Origin: Rhynchopus sp. YZ270_cl-10
Taxonomy: Eukaryota > Euglenozoa > Diplonemea > Diplonemida > Diplonemidae
DNA length: 64,000 nt
Direction: 5' to 3'
Assembly (NCBI GenBank): GCA_964035575.1
Contig: OZ037837.1
Span: 1-64,000 of the forward strand
The notes under the pieces were generated by a model, which had not been told where the DNA came from, did no database searches, and saw only the letters and a list, made by a program, of their open reading frames with translations. The translations under genes and the position numbers were made by a program. Of the stretch, positions 34,434 through 45,450 are shown in pieces (within the stretch, counting starts at the first letter, position 1; each line of letters starts with the position of its first letter).

Positions 34434-34882
34434 TGATGGGTGTGATAAGACCAATATGGGTGCTCTCATTCAGAGGCATGTACGACTTTTGCGGTTTACG
34501 AGCCGCAAGTGGGAACACTTGAAGCGGAGATCTGAAATCTGCAATCGCACCTGCAGAAGCAGGTACCCGTCAACATCCGGCCCCCTTATTTGTCAAGTGC
34601 AAAAATAATGCACTCTTTTCTGGGACAAACCATGAAGTCGGCTGCTTGAACTGTGATGTACAAATCGCCGTATGTTAATAGCTTCTGTGTGCACACCGCA
34701 TTTGTGCATACTATATTAAACATGCATGCAGTAAACCCGCAAACTTACAAAGAAGCGATGATATTCCGCAAACCCGAAATTTCCATCATGCGTGCACAAG
34801 AGAGGCACCATAAGCAAAGGGAGTGTGTAGCTAGACTGGGAGATAGAGGGACGCAGTACTGGGAAGCTGACCGTTTTGATCA
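34434..34882. other. no gene; region 3' of receptor copy 1
   Basis: Unclassified mixed sequence between the satellite-family end and the stop codon of the receptor gene. Confidence 0.5.
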
Positions 34883-37685
34883 TCAAAAAAGCTCCAAAAA
34901 ACTTGAAACGGGGTGCAGCTTTTCAAGTGTGTACTCCTTCTCGCACACCTCCCTCGCTGCAGTGCAGTGCCTTTCGACCTCTGCTCTGTCAGCGTCGCCA
35001 AGCTTCTTCGCCGTAGCAGCCGCGTCGTCCCACTGTGCTGCGAAGACGTGCGCCATCGCAGTGTTGTGGTCTTTGTAAGGGTCCATCAACACTGAGTTCT
35101 CCAGCTGGTACATCCACTCCTGGTTCTCGGCCCTCATCTCCTCACGCAGCTCGCTCAGGACTAAATGCTTGCGGAACTTTGGGTACGACACACTGGCGAC
35201 AGTTTTGGAGTAAAAGGCATTCGCAACAGACGAGTGCGTGACGTTGTCGTGCAGGATCGTTGTGCCGTACGTTTTGTTGAGTCTCTCGAGTGCGTGCAGC
35301 CACGGCACACACCCGCCAAGGAAGGTGTACTTCTTCATGCCTTGGCAGCCCATGTTCCCGCACCGCACCTCTGCACAGACGAAGGCCATCGAGAGTGTCC
35401 ACTTCTGAGCCTGCAGTGTCTTGTCAGTGTGCACCTTGTGCGAGAACTTCGCTGCCTGCAGCTTCGGCGAGGTGCAGTGGCGTGCACCGTTCCAGTGCGT
35501 CATGACACGGTCGCCTGAGAAGCCGTCGTTCACACCGCTGAACTCGTGTGTGATGCACAGCACCGTGCTCAGGTACTCCGTGTGGTGTGCTTGCATCTCG
35601 CGACTTGGCAACTCACGTGAGGCTTCAGAGAAGCTGCGCACGTTCACCACAGAAAAGGCCACCTTTTTGAGGTCAAGCCTCTGTGTGGTGAGGAACTGGT
35701 GCTGTGCAGCGGGTGTGGTTACGGTGGTTACAGACTCGTTACTCATGCGGCTGAACGTGATGTCTGAGATACACTTCGACACGTTGTCACCGTCGTTGTC
35801 GTTGTCGTTTGTGCCACTCTCCGTCATGTCCTCAACCAGCACAGAGGCAGGCATGTAGTTGCGGTACTCCTTCAGGTTGCGAAGCATCTGCAGGAACGAC
35901 GTCTGCATGTGTCCCACCTCCTCGATGTTGCTGATGGCACGTGTCTCGTCCACCTGCGACAGGTTCATCACAGCCACACGCGCCATCTCCTCCTGCAGCC
36001 GTACCAAAGGTGCGACAATGCGGATGACCAGCATCAGTGCCAGCAGCATCAGCAGCACACTTGCAACCACAACAGTCACAACAAGGATGATGCGTGAGCG
36101 CACAAGGTCCTCGTCCACGCTGTCAACCTCGTCACGGATGCGTTCCTGTGCAGCAAGTGTGCTCCGGTCAATGTCGCCAAGCATGTACTCTCGGTCCAGG
36201 GTGATCACCAGCCACCAGTCTACACCAAAGCCGTCGTTCAGCCTTTGTGCACTGTGTGATTTGGGAAAGGGTTATTCCAGTGGACACTGACAAAAGGAGA
36301 ATATACGTCATGTTGACGATATGGGTGGAGTGGCCTACATACCGCAAGAAGAACTGCTCCTCAGTCCCGTTGACGGAGATCATGTACGCATGAATGCTTT
36401 TGTTGGCCATAGCATCGTAGCGCCCGTCAATGGCGTCAATGTGTCGGGCCGTGGACCGGATGATGTCGTCCGTTGCGTTCACAGCATGTAGGGTTTTGGC
36501 GATAGTCGTCTCCCTTGAATAGAAGGTAGCTCTGAAGTGGTGTGGAGTGTGGAGAATTGAAGCGAGAAAAGAAGCGGAAAAATCAATTGCAAGCATAACG
36601 CAAGCAAAATACAAAAGAATAGAAAACATCAACACATACTCTCCGTGAGAAACTGCCGTCAGGAAGTGCTTCTGGTCGAACGGCGGCATGCCTGTCGCAT
36701 CGTACATCCAGTTCCTATGGGCACACGTGTACAGCCTTCCCTTCGACGTGGGCCCTCCCTTCCCAAGCTTTATCAAAGCCAGCTGACGCGTGATGGCACG
36801 CACGTCGATACCATAGGAGACGAGACCCAGCTGCACACCGTTTACTGTCTCGTGCGACCATGTGCCAAACATGAACAGGACGACGTATTGCGGTACCTCG
36901 AAGAGATGCGACCACCGTACCCCAGCCTCGCCACGCACCCGCGAGAACGCAGAGAGCGTGTAGATGCCTTTGCGTTGGTCCCATCCCCACATATTGCAGC
37001 GCGGCACAGGCTGCGAACCGTTCGTCTCGAAGGCAGTGGAGTCGTGTGTGCACCCCGTCTGCTGTCCATCAGTGGACCTGTACGTTGTGTTTTCCGGTGC
37101 ACCGTACTCGCCTGTGTTGCGGTCGACAGTGCCGACAATGGTACGCAGCTCAGTGGGCACACCTGCCTCAGCATCGTAGTCGCTGCCGTTGTTGCTCCCC
37201 ATGAAGTAGTGGTGGTAGCCATCTGCAGGGTTCGAGATCGTGCGTGAGTCCTCATAAAGCATCAACGCCTGACCTTTGCGCCCGACCACGGAAATGCCTG
37301 TCATCCCAACTTTGTTTAACAGACGGAACCCGTTCACCAGTGAGGATCGCTTGTTGCGCATGAAGTCCCACGACTCAGACACCGCTGGTGGGTATGCTCC
37401 CATCTCAGCAACAACCTTCTGCGTCATGGTGCGGTGCATCTCAAGGAAGTTGACAATGATCTGCGACGCTCCCTCCTGCACAGACGTCAGGTAGTCCTCC
37501 AGTGCTGCCCGCAGGGACGCATCCCCAGTGCCAAAGCATTCGTCAGCAGTGTTCTCAACAAGCGTGTTTGTGTCGGACAGTGCAGCGTCGGCACTCGTGA
37601 TGCTCATCACCATGCACACCACGGCTGTGATCACAATGCAGACCAGCGCAAGCAGGATGTTCAGGTTCCGCAACGACACTTTCAT
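34883..37685 (-). CDS. dCache-HAMP receptor with degenerate class III cyclase domain, copy 1
   Basis: Three exons: 37685-36640, 36531-36307 and 36251-34883. Both introns (108 and 55 bp) are phase 2, with GTATGTG and GTATAT donors and CAG acceptors. The spliced product is 879 aa. TM1 is about 9-29. An extracellular dCache-like domain spans to about 470; the second junction restores GVDWWLV, a dCache signature. TM2 is about 478-502, HAMP about 503-555, and a cyclase-fold domain lies at about 620-800 (GNMGC...YTFLGG...LNKTYGTTIL). Key residues are missing: the first metal Asp is Asn in VVNVRSF, the base-recognition residue before SGD is Gly, and the VN..AR transition-state motif reads VPWLHALERL. 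It probably senses a ligand without making cyclic nucleotide. The ATG chosen (MKVSLRN) follows a conserved CTGCAG acceptor at 37715. Confidence 0.85.
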
Positions 37686-38102
37686 CTTCGCTAATGTCCA
37701 CACAATGTACACACCTGCAGGGGGTGGTGAGTAAGGGATACGTGGGCCAGGAGGATGAAGGCAAACAACATGACTGAAAAGTGCTCAAAGTGGTGAGGTG
37801 TGCACTGATGATTCTACTGTGCTACGAATGTTCTTGGGTGCGCACGTCTGAGTGCAGAATTTCTCTTGTCGAAACGCTGAAAGCGTATTCCAACAAAGCC
37901 AAACAAAAATATGTGAAAACAAAATGCTAACACGAAAAAAAGAGGGAGGAAAAGACACGAAACAAAACAAAACAAAACAACTGTACAAAAAACACCCTCG
38001 CATCAGGTGTAAAGGAACCTGTGGCAACTGCTATGTGAACCGAAGCACACACACATTATGAGCAGTGTTCCACATGGCATTGCCCACAACTAATTTTTCC
38101 CC
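37686..38102. other. 5' region of receptor copy 1; no gene
   Basis: The two receptor copies match from the ATG up to CTGCAG (minus strand, acceptor just above 37714) and diverge immediately beyond. The AG therefore probably marks an mRNA 5' end by trans-splicing or an upstream intron. Confidence 0.45.
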
Positions 38103-38177
38103 CTATGGTGAGGGTGGGCGTGTGTGGGTGGCGCACAGCTCTAAAGTAAAAACTAAAAAACTAAGATTTTTTAGAAT
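38103..38177 (+). repeat. shortest solo satellite-family 3' end
   Basis: Only CTATGGTGAGGGTGGG, a short GT tract and the terminal hairpin to AGAAT remain, about 75 bp in all. The same right terminus appears as in all other family copies. Confidence 0.85.
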
Positions 38178-39667
38178 TTATAACGCACACCGCCACTCGA
38201 TACCAAAACAACAAAACGCAAAAAGGCAAAGAAGACAAAGGCGAGCACAGGAGGAGAGGTGTAAAGGTGGACTGGCCCACGTTCAAAAACCAGCCGTCCG
38301 GATGAAAGCACAAAATAAAAAGCTGTTGCAGGACGCACCACACCTCCTATCGTGCTAAGTCACCTTCGAGAAAGGGCTTTTCGGTCGGGTCTGACCGTAA
38401 CAAAGTTTTCAAAAAAAAAAGGAGAACATTAGCTTAAGAACTGATGAACACACGAGCATGAACACCATTTGAGGGGGTGAATTTATCATGCACGCGTGGC
38501 CAAAAACGTTCAAAAATTACAAAATGGCGAAAAGGAAAAATGATTTGTCTCAGAGCGCCAGAACACTGTACAATCGCACTCAGTGGCTGGGCGCTGAGCT
38601 CATTACATGTCCTTTCTGCAAACACGTAAAATTGTTGTTTGGGGAAATGGAAACAAACTCAGATGCTTTCTTTTGGAAAGCAAACAAAAACGCACAAAGA
38701 AAACAGAAAAACTTGTGAGACAAATAAAAAAGTATAGAATAAAGCATCGCAGGTGGGTGGGGGGGATTGGACGGAGTTTCAAAGGAGACCAAATGAATAC
38801 AACCTACAGGGAGACCGAAGCAGGCGTGACGCTGACTACCGGTAGTTTTTGGCAGTGCTGGCACTGTCTCTTGATTTGTTTTGTTGTTGTGAAAGCGAGG
38901 GGTTCCACACTGTGACTGGGCAGATAATGACTTTCCATATTCCTCGCGAATTAAAATAGATTGCACAGCGCCATTGCCAATGCAAACAAACAAGTATCGG
39001 TATTTAAATTACACCCTGTGTGGTGTTCGTTACACCCGTATTTCATAGCACCTTTGTAGCATGTGTGCAGTGTAATCCAAGAACGACAACAGTATTATAT
39101 TTTTGTCGTGTTTTTAATATTTCTTCAAAACTCCATCCAAAAATTGACATAACTCGAGCGGTGGTGTTTTAACTTGAACGTTAAATCCTGCTTCTCATAC
39201 AAACTGATCGAAAGGTACAAACAACATGAAACACACCTGGACAGGTGCGATTTATCATGTGTGCACAACAGGAAATCAAAAGGAAGAGGGGGAAATAAAA
39301 TGCTTCTGTCTGTTTGCCCCCTTGCGGGGGTCAGGCGTAATGAGTTTTCTTACTGGTGATAAGAAAACGTTTGTTTTTGTGTGTTCTTTGATAACTAATA
39401 TGGAGTAATTCTTGCGCAGAATATGGCACCAATGTGTATGTACCAGGTCTGTTAATTTGCCGAAACCATTTGTACTAAGGTACAGACGTAGTTCGTCCGC
39501 ACCATAAAGTATCAAAGAGCAATTTTTGTTTGTTTTTTAAAGTACCCTTCCAGGTAGTCCACACAAGAAGTGTTGTTCACTTTGTGCGGCACCTGCAAAA
39601 GGAAGAGACTATTCTTTCAAAGGTGGAGAGAAACGATAAAAATAAAAGAAAAGTTTATAAGATGATA
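38178..39667. other. no gene seen
   Basis: AT-rich spacer with short overlapping frames only. CCAGCCGTCCGGATGAAAGC at 38288 recurs, with one change, at 29508. Confidence 0.5.
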
Positions 39668-39686
39668 CTAAGCCTCTCGTGCTTAG
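39668..39686. other. CTCTCGT-loop hairpin
   Basis: Six-bp stem CTAAGC/GCTTAG around loop CTCTCGT. The same loop with a T.G-wobble stem is at 52576-52594. It belongs to a motif (GCCTCTCGTG) found about ten times between 39.6 and 62.5 kb, always in this orientation. Confidence 0.6.
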
Positions 39687-39790
39687 CCACCTTGTATTAT
39701 AAAATCCAGATGCGAGGGTCGGGCCCCGGTTTTCAGGGCAAATACTATCTCGTCTCGATGGAGTGTTTGAGATTTGGGTGCAGAAAAATA

Positions 39791-39889
39791 CCGTTCGCGT
39801 AAACATAATATTGTTGAAATGTAAAAATGTTGGAATGGTAGCCTACGCAAGGCGTTTTTTGAAGCGTTCCAACATTATTACGTTTACGG
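39791..39889. mobile_element. 99-bp hairpin MITE flanked by TA
   Basis: Inverted ends CCGTAAACGTAATAATGTTG (right end, inverted; left end with a few changes) with TA on both sides. The ends begin CCGT like the element at 28384-29472, so the two are probably related. Confidence 0.72.
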
Positions 39890-40109
39890 TACAGAAATGT
39901 GACTTGAAATAGCCCTCTCATCAACAGTGTTACAGTGTACTTATACAGATGATCGCAAAAACGCGATGTGGTAATAGAAAGGGAGGAAATGTGAAGTGTT
40001 GTGGAGGGTGTGGAGGGATAGGAAAAAATACGTGAAAATATTACTAAGTAAGCGTCAAAGAAAAAGAGAACAGCTTGTGAGGATGGATGCGTACAAAAGA
40101 AATCATTTG

Positions 40110-40190
40110 ATGGTGTGGCTGAAAGGGGGGTCGGAAAAAGTGCAGAAAAGTGCGGAAAAAGTGCGAATCACCCCCTTTCAGCCACACCAT
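40110..40190. mobile_element. 81-bp foldback element
   Basis: Nearly perfect 20-bp inverted ends ATGGTGTGGCTGAAAGGGGG around a centre of GTGCRGAAAA repeats. TTG on each side could be a 3-bp target duplication. Confidence 0.6.
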
Positions 40191-40292
40191 TTGGGTAAAG
40201 AAAAGTTTAGAAAAGTTCGAGAGGAAAATTTTAGTATTTCAAGAGTTCGTGGTGAGGGGGGGGGCCATATTGACAGGTCCTTCGCCCAAAGG

Positions 40293-40336
40293 GGGGTACA
40301 CGGTGTTCAATTTCCTTTTAGCATTGCATGTAATCA
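40293..40336 (+). repeat. dispersed short repeat shared with 59805-59847
   Basis: Both contain CGGTGTTCAATTTC, then TTTAGCATTGCATG and AATCA. Inverted or partial relatives lie at 59233 and 59612 (GAAATTGAA, then CGCAC). Probably the end of an unclassified element. Confidence 0.55.
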
Positions 40337-40882
40337 TAAAAACAAAGAAACGTGTCTTGTCTTCAGACTCTCATGCCACAATAAGGGAATAAGGCTTACG
40401 TTCTTTTCTTCGCAGCATGCAATGAACATGACTATCAAAATGATAACCTGATTCGCAGCTTCTGTTGTACGGGTAGTCCACACAACAACATTCCGGAATT
40501 AGATGTTTTCCCCTCTCAGGCGAAAGGGCAATACTCATGACATCCGAAGAATGTCATTTCCAGATGTCGTACAAAACAATAGAGAGAGAGAGAGAGAGAG
40601 AGGTAAAACGAATGAAGAAGCGATGCGTCTCTCGTGCGCACACATCTTTAATGACACAACAGTTAGGCGATATTCTGCGGGTGTTTTCCCGAAAAAAGCT
40701 CGCCAGACCTTTAGAAGATTCCACCCACAACGTATTGACAGAAATAGAGGCAATGAAAGAGGGTACAGAATAAAATGTTTCGCAGAAAATATGAAACTCA
40801 AAGAAGTGGGAAGACAACAAAAAAGCAGAACAATGAACAAAATTTGTGGGAAAAAATACAGGCGAACGAATGCGTGTAGCTT

Positions 40883-43763
40883 TCAAAGACTTGAAACTGC
40901 AAGCAGCCTCTCAAGTCTGTACTCCTTCTCGCACACCTCCCTCGCTGCAGTGCAGTGCCTTTCGACCTCTGCTCTGTCAGCGTCGCCAAGCTTCTTCGCC
41001 TCAGCAACAGCGTCGTCCCACTGTGCTGCGAAGATGTGCGCCATCGCAGTGTTGTGGTCATTGAAGGGGTTTGCCGCGAGACACCTGTCCAGCTGGTACA
41101 TCCACTCCTCGTCCTCAGTTTGCATCTCCTCACACAGCTCGCTCAGGACTAACGTATCACGGAACTTTGGGTACGACACACAGGCGACAGTTCTGGAGTA
41201 AAAGGCATTCGCAACAGACGAGTGCGTGACGTTGTCGTGCAGGATCGTTGTGCCGTAAGTTTTGTTGAGTCTCTCGAGTGCGTGCAGCCACGGCACACAC
41301 CCGCCAAGGAAGGTGTACTTCTTCATGCCTTGGCAGCCCATGTTCCCGCACCGCACCTCTGCACAGACGAAGGCCATCGAGAGTGTCCACTTCTGAGCCT
41401 GCAGTGTCTTGTCAGTGTGCACCTTGTGCGAGAACTTCGCTGCCTGCAGCTTCGGCGAGGTGCAGTGGCGTGCACCGTTCCAGTGCGTCATGACACGGTC
41501 GCCTGAGAAGCCGTCGTTCACACCGCTGAACTCGTGTGTGATGCACAGCACCGTGCTCAGGTACTCCGTGTGGTGTGCTTGCATCTCGCGACTTGGCAAC
41601 TCACGTGAGGCTTCAAAGAAGCTGCGCACGTTCACCACAGAAAAGGCCACCTTCTTTTGGTCAAGCTTCTGCATGGCAAGGAAGGGCTGTGCCACCAGAG
41701 ACCTGGACAACGAGCTGCAGTCGCTCGTACGGCTGAACGTTAGGTCCGTCACATCCTTCGAACTGTCGTTTGTGCCACTCTCCGTCATGTCCTCAACCAG
41801 CACAGAGGCAGGCATGTAGTTGCGGTACTCCTTCAGGTTGCGAAGCATCTGCAGGAACGACGTCTGCATGTGTCCCACCTCCTCGATGTTGCTGATGGCA
41901 CGTGTCTCGTCCACCTGCGACAGGTTCATCACAGCCACACGCGCCATCTCCTCCTGCAGCTGTACCAAAGGTGCGACAATGCGGATGACCAGCATCAGTG
42001 CCAGCAGCATCAGCAGCACACTTGCAACCACAACAGTCACAACAAGGATGATGCGTGAGCGCACAAGGTCCTCGTCCACGCTGTCAACCTCGTCACGGAT
42101 GCGTTCCTGTGCAGCAAGTGTGCTCCGGTCAATGTCGCCAAGCATGTACTCTCGGTCCAGGGTGATCACCAGCCACCAGTCTATACCAAAGCCGTCGTTC
42201 AGCCTTTGTGCACTGTGTGATTTGGGAAAGGGTTATTCCAGTGGACACTGACAAAAGGAGAATATACGTCATGTTGACGATATGGGTGGAGTGGCCTACA
42301 TACCGCAAGAAGAACTGCTCCTCAGTCCCGTTGACGGAGATCATGTACGCATGAATGCTTTTGTTGGCCATAGCATCGTAGCGCCCGTCAATGGCGTCAA
42401 TGTGTCGGGCCGTGGACCGGATGATCCCGTCCGTTGCGTTCACAGCATGTAGGGTTTTTGCGGTCATCGTCTCCCTTGAATAGAAGGTAGCTCTGAAGTG
42501 GTGTGGAGTGTGGAGAATTGCTATAAATCAAAGAAGAATGAACATTGGAAATACAAAGCACCTCTGTGCACGAGTGTAAAGTCTGAGCCGCAATGACGAA
42601 CCGCGAGAAACGTTTGCAGAGTGTACCTCAGAACATCTGACGCATCGGTGTCATAATATCATATCGGGTCTGAGCGGTGACAAAGCACATCACTCTCAGG
42701 AACACAAAAACACATACTCTCCGTGCGAAACTGCCGTCAGGACGTGCTCCTGGTTGAACTTCGGGTTTCCTGTCGCGTCATACATCCAGTTACTCTTCGC
42801 ACAGGTGTAGAGCCTTCCCTTTGACGTGGGCCCTCCCTTCCCAAGCTTGATTTTCGAAAGCTCGCGCGTGATGGCACGTACATCAAGACCGTGGGTGACG
42901 ACACCGAGTTTGGTACCCTGTACTGTCTCATGCGACCATGTGCCGAACATGAAGAGTCCGACGTAGGGCGGCACCACAAACAGATGTGACCAACGCACAC
43001 CAGTCTCGCCATGTACGGTGGTGAAGGCAGAGAGCTCGTACATGCCTTTGCGCGGGTCGAACCCCCACACACTGCAGCGGGACACAGGCTGCGAACCGTT
43101 CGTCTCGTATGCGGATTCAACATCCTTACATCCCGTCTGCTGTCCGTCGCTTGATGCTGTCAACGTGTTCTCCGGTGCCACAAACTCACCTGTGCGGGGA
43201 TGCACAGTAGCAATGATGGTCCGCTCCTGTGTAGGTGCGCCTGCCTCAGCATCGTAGTCGCTGCCGTTGTTGCTCCCCATGAAATAGTGGTGGTAGCCAT
43301 CTGCAGGGTTCGAGATCGTCCGTGAGTCCTCAAAAAGCATCAACGCCTGACCTTTGCGCCCTGCAACAACTGTGCCTGTCATCCCAACTTTGTTTAACAG
43401 ACGGAACCCGTTCACCAGTGAGGATCGCTTGTTGCGCATGAAGTCCCACGACTCAGACACCGCTGGTGGGTATGCTCCCATCTCAGCAACAACCTTCTGC
43501 GTCATGGTGCGGTGCATCTCAAGGAAGTTGACAATGATCTGCGACGCTCCCTCCTGCACAGACGTCAGGTAGTCCTCCAGTGCTGCCCGCAGGGACGCAT
43601 CCCCAGTGCCAAAGCATTCGTCAGCAGTGTTCTCAACAAGCGTGTTTGTGTCGGACAGTGCAGCGTCGGCACTCGTGATGCTCATCACCATGCACACCAC
43701 GGCTGTGATCACAATGCAGACTAGCGCAAGCAGGATGTTCAGGTTCCGCAACGACACTTTCAT
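40883..43763 (-). CDS. dCache-HAMP receptor with degenerate class III cyclase domain, copy 2
   Basis: Tandem paralogue of the 34883-37685 gene. Exons are 43763-42718, 42492-42268 and 42212-40883, giving 866 aa. Exons 1 and 2 have exactly the same lengths as in copy 1 (1046 and 225 bp), and intron 2 is again 55 bp. Intron 1 is 225 bp instead of 108 and matches only at its donor and its last about 30 bases. Differences cluster in the outer half of the dCache domain (about residues 190-330), in the HAMP-cyclase linker (shorter here) and at the C-terminus. Exon 2, HAMP and most of the cyclase-like domain are nearly identical. The same catalytic positions are lost. This fits a recent duplication or gene conversion with diversifying ectodomains. 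Confidence 0.85.
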
Positions 43764-44465
43764 CTTCGCTAATGTCCACACAATGTACACACCTGCAGGG
43801 TGTGGTGTAGTAAGTATGAAGTGAGGGTGGTGTGAGGCAGCCAGGGGGCGAGAACCAACACGTTTGTTTATTATTTTATTTTGAATGTTTCAATATCAAC
43901 GTTAGGAGAATGCGAGCACCACAACCGTACCCCTGACACTACCATTTAAGGTAAAATAGAGTGTCTGGATTTGGACACTTGACAAGGACAAACTTTACAG
44001 GAACAGACTCTTCGCGTTTCCCCAAAACTTCACCCAAGAAAAACCCCCTACTTTTTTTTTCTTTTTACTGTGTGTCTTTTCCTAATAAAAACAAATGCTG
44101 GAGCGTGAGGGAAGATCGGGGAGGGGACACGATGACCGGCTGCTGAAGGATCTCTTGGCGCCTTGTGAAGAAGCACCGACGAGGTTCCTCCATCAAGATG
44201 CACATCGCTGGTGGGTACGGAGCAGGGGGTGTGTTTGCAGACTGTCTTACGACAACAGAAAAATGCAAAACAAAAAAACGCACCCTCACAAACCACAGCA
44301 AAACAACAACAACAACAAAAGAAACAAAGAAACAAAGAACAGCTAAGATGTTCTAAGATGCAACACGGTGATCAAAAAAATAAGGTACAGCGTGTTGCAG
44401 GTTCCCTGCCAAAGAAAGAGGCACAGAGTACCAAAAGCGATGGCAGGGGTTTTAAAAAAAATGTA
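43764..44465. other. 5' region of receptor copy 2; no gene
   Basis: A CTGCAG acceptor precedes the conserved leader on the minus strand. The rest is AT-rich with no supported frame. Confidence 0.45.
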
Positions 44466-45155
44466 CCTACCCCCCCCCCCGTGCATAAGTCTGCGTATAA
44501 GTCCGATTTTTGGGGGGGCTGAGGGCCTCCGGACTTATACACGGGGTTTCGGCTTATGCACGGGTATCGGACTTATACACCGGTTTTGTGCACCCAGGTA
44601 CCCAGACCCATGAGGTGTCACGTGACCTCAGTGTGAATGACCCACACATGAGGGAATGTGACACCGCAAAATTTAACGGCCGTTTTCAACGCCGCAGGCA
44701 GGCCAAATAGCGTTTGACTCGGAGGAATGCCTGTGCAGGTATCAAACATGAGAACCAACTCCCAGCAACAAGGGGCGCCTTTTGGCTGTTGAGACTGTTT
44801 GGGGTGCAAAGTTTTCCACACTGTTGCAGTAACAGTTCGCATCTTTGAGAATTGTGAGGATGATGTATTGACATGAGAAGCGCGAATATGATCCCTGGTG
44901 AATACACCGCCAATAAAAATAAAGTTACGCTCGCTTCGCTCGCGGAAAAACACCCCAAAAATTTTCCCCCGCTCGCTTCGCGAGCGGGAAAACGCCCCCA
45001 AAAAAATTCTCCCCACCACCAATACACAAAACCGGTGTATAAGTCGGCCTGTGCATAAGTCCGATCCTGAGCCCAAATCTGCCCGGACTTATACACGGGT
45101 CATCGGACTTATGCACGGGTAATGGGGGTCGGACTTATGCACGGGGGGGGGTAGG
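44466..45155. mobile_element. 690-bp MITE with CCTACCCCCCC ends, TA-flanked
   Basis: Inverted ends CCTACCCCCCC...GTGCATAAGTC with TA on each side. Several subterminal copies of GGACTTATACACGGG and GGACTTATGCACGGG lie near both ends in mirror orientation, as in pogo/Tc1-type elements. The interior holds the CpG hairpin CCCGCTCGC-TTC-GCGAGCGGG near 44969-44989. No transposase frame. Confidence 0.78.
44665..44835. repeat. inverted partner of 46683-46845
   Basis: About 160 bp repeated in opposite orientation with small indels. Shared parts include GGTATCAAACATGAGAAC and CAACAAGGGGCGCCTTTTGG. One copy lies inside the 690-bp MITE, the other inside the GGTTCCC foldback element. Confidence 0.8.
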
Positions 45156-45450
45156 TAAAATAAAATAAAATGAAAATATTGTTACCATTCCTTTTTAGGG
45201 AACGGAGGCATGTACTGTCCTAAGCTCCAAAAAATAGAGTCAGCGGGGCTAAAGAGGAAGTTGCCTTCCCAAACAGTACACACAACTGGAAAAAGGGGAG
45301 GTGTCGTCCCTCACCTACATCATTGAAATAACATTGATTACCAATGGTAATCTCCATTGCTTTTATTGGCATTTTTTGGCATTAGCTGTTACACAGGTAT
45401 TTGGAGTGGTGTGCACACGACGCTCTGCACATGTAGCTTTAAAAAAAAAA

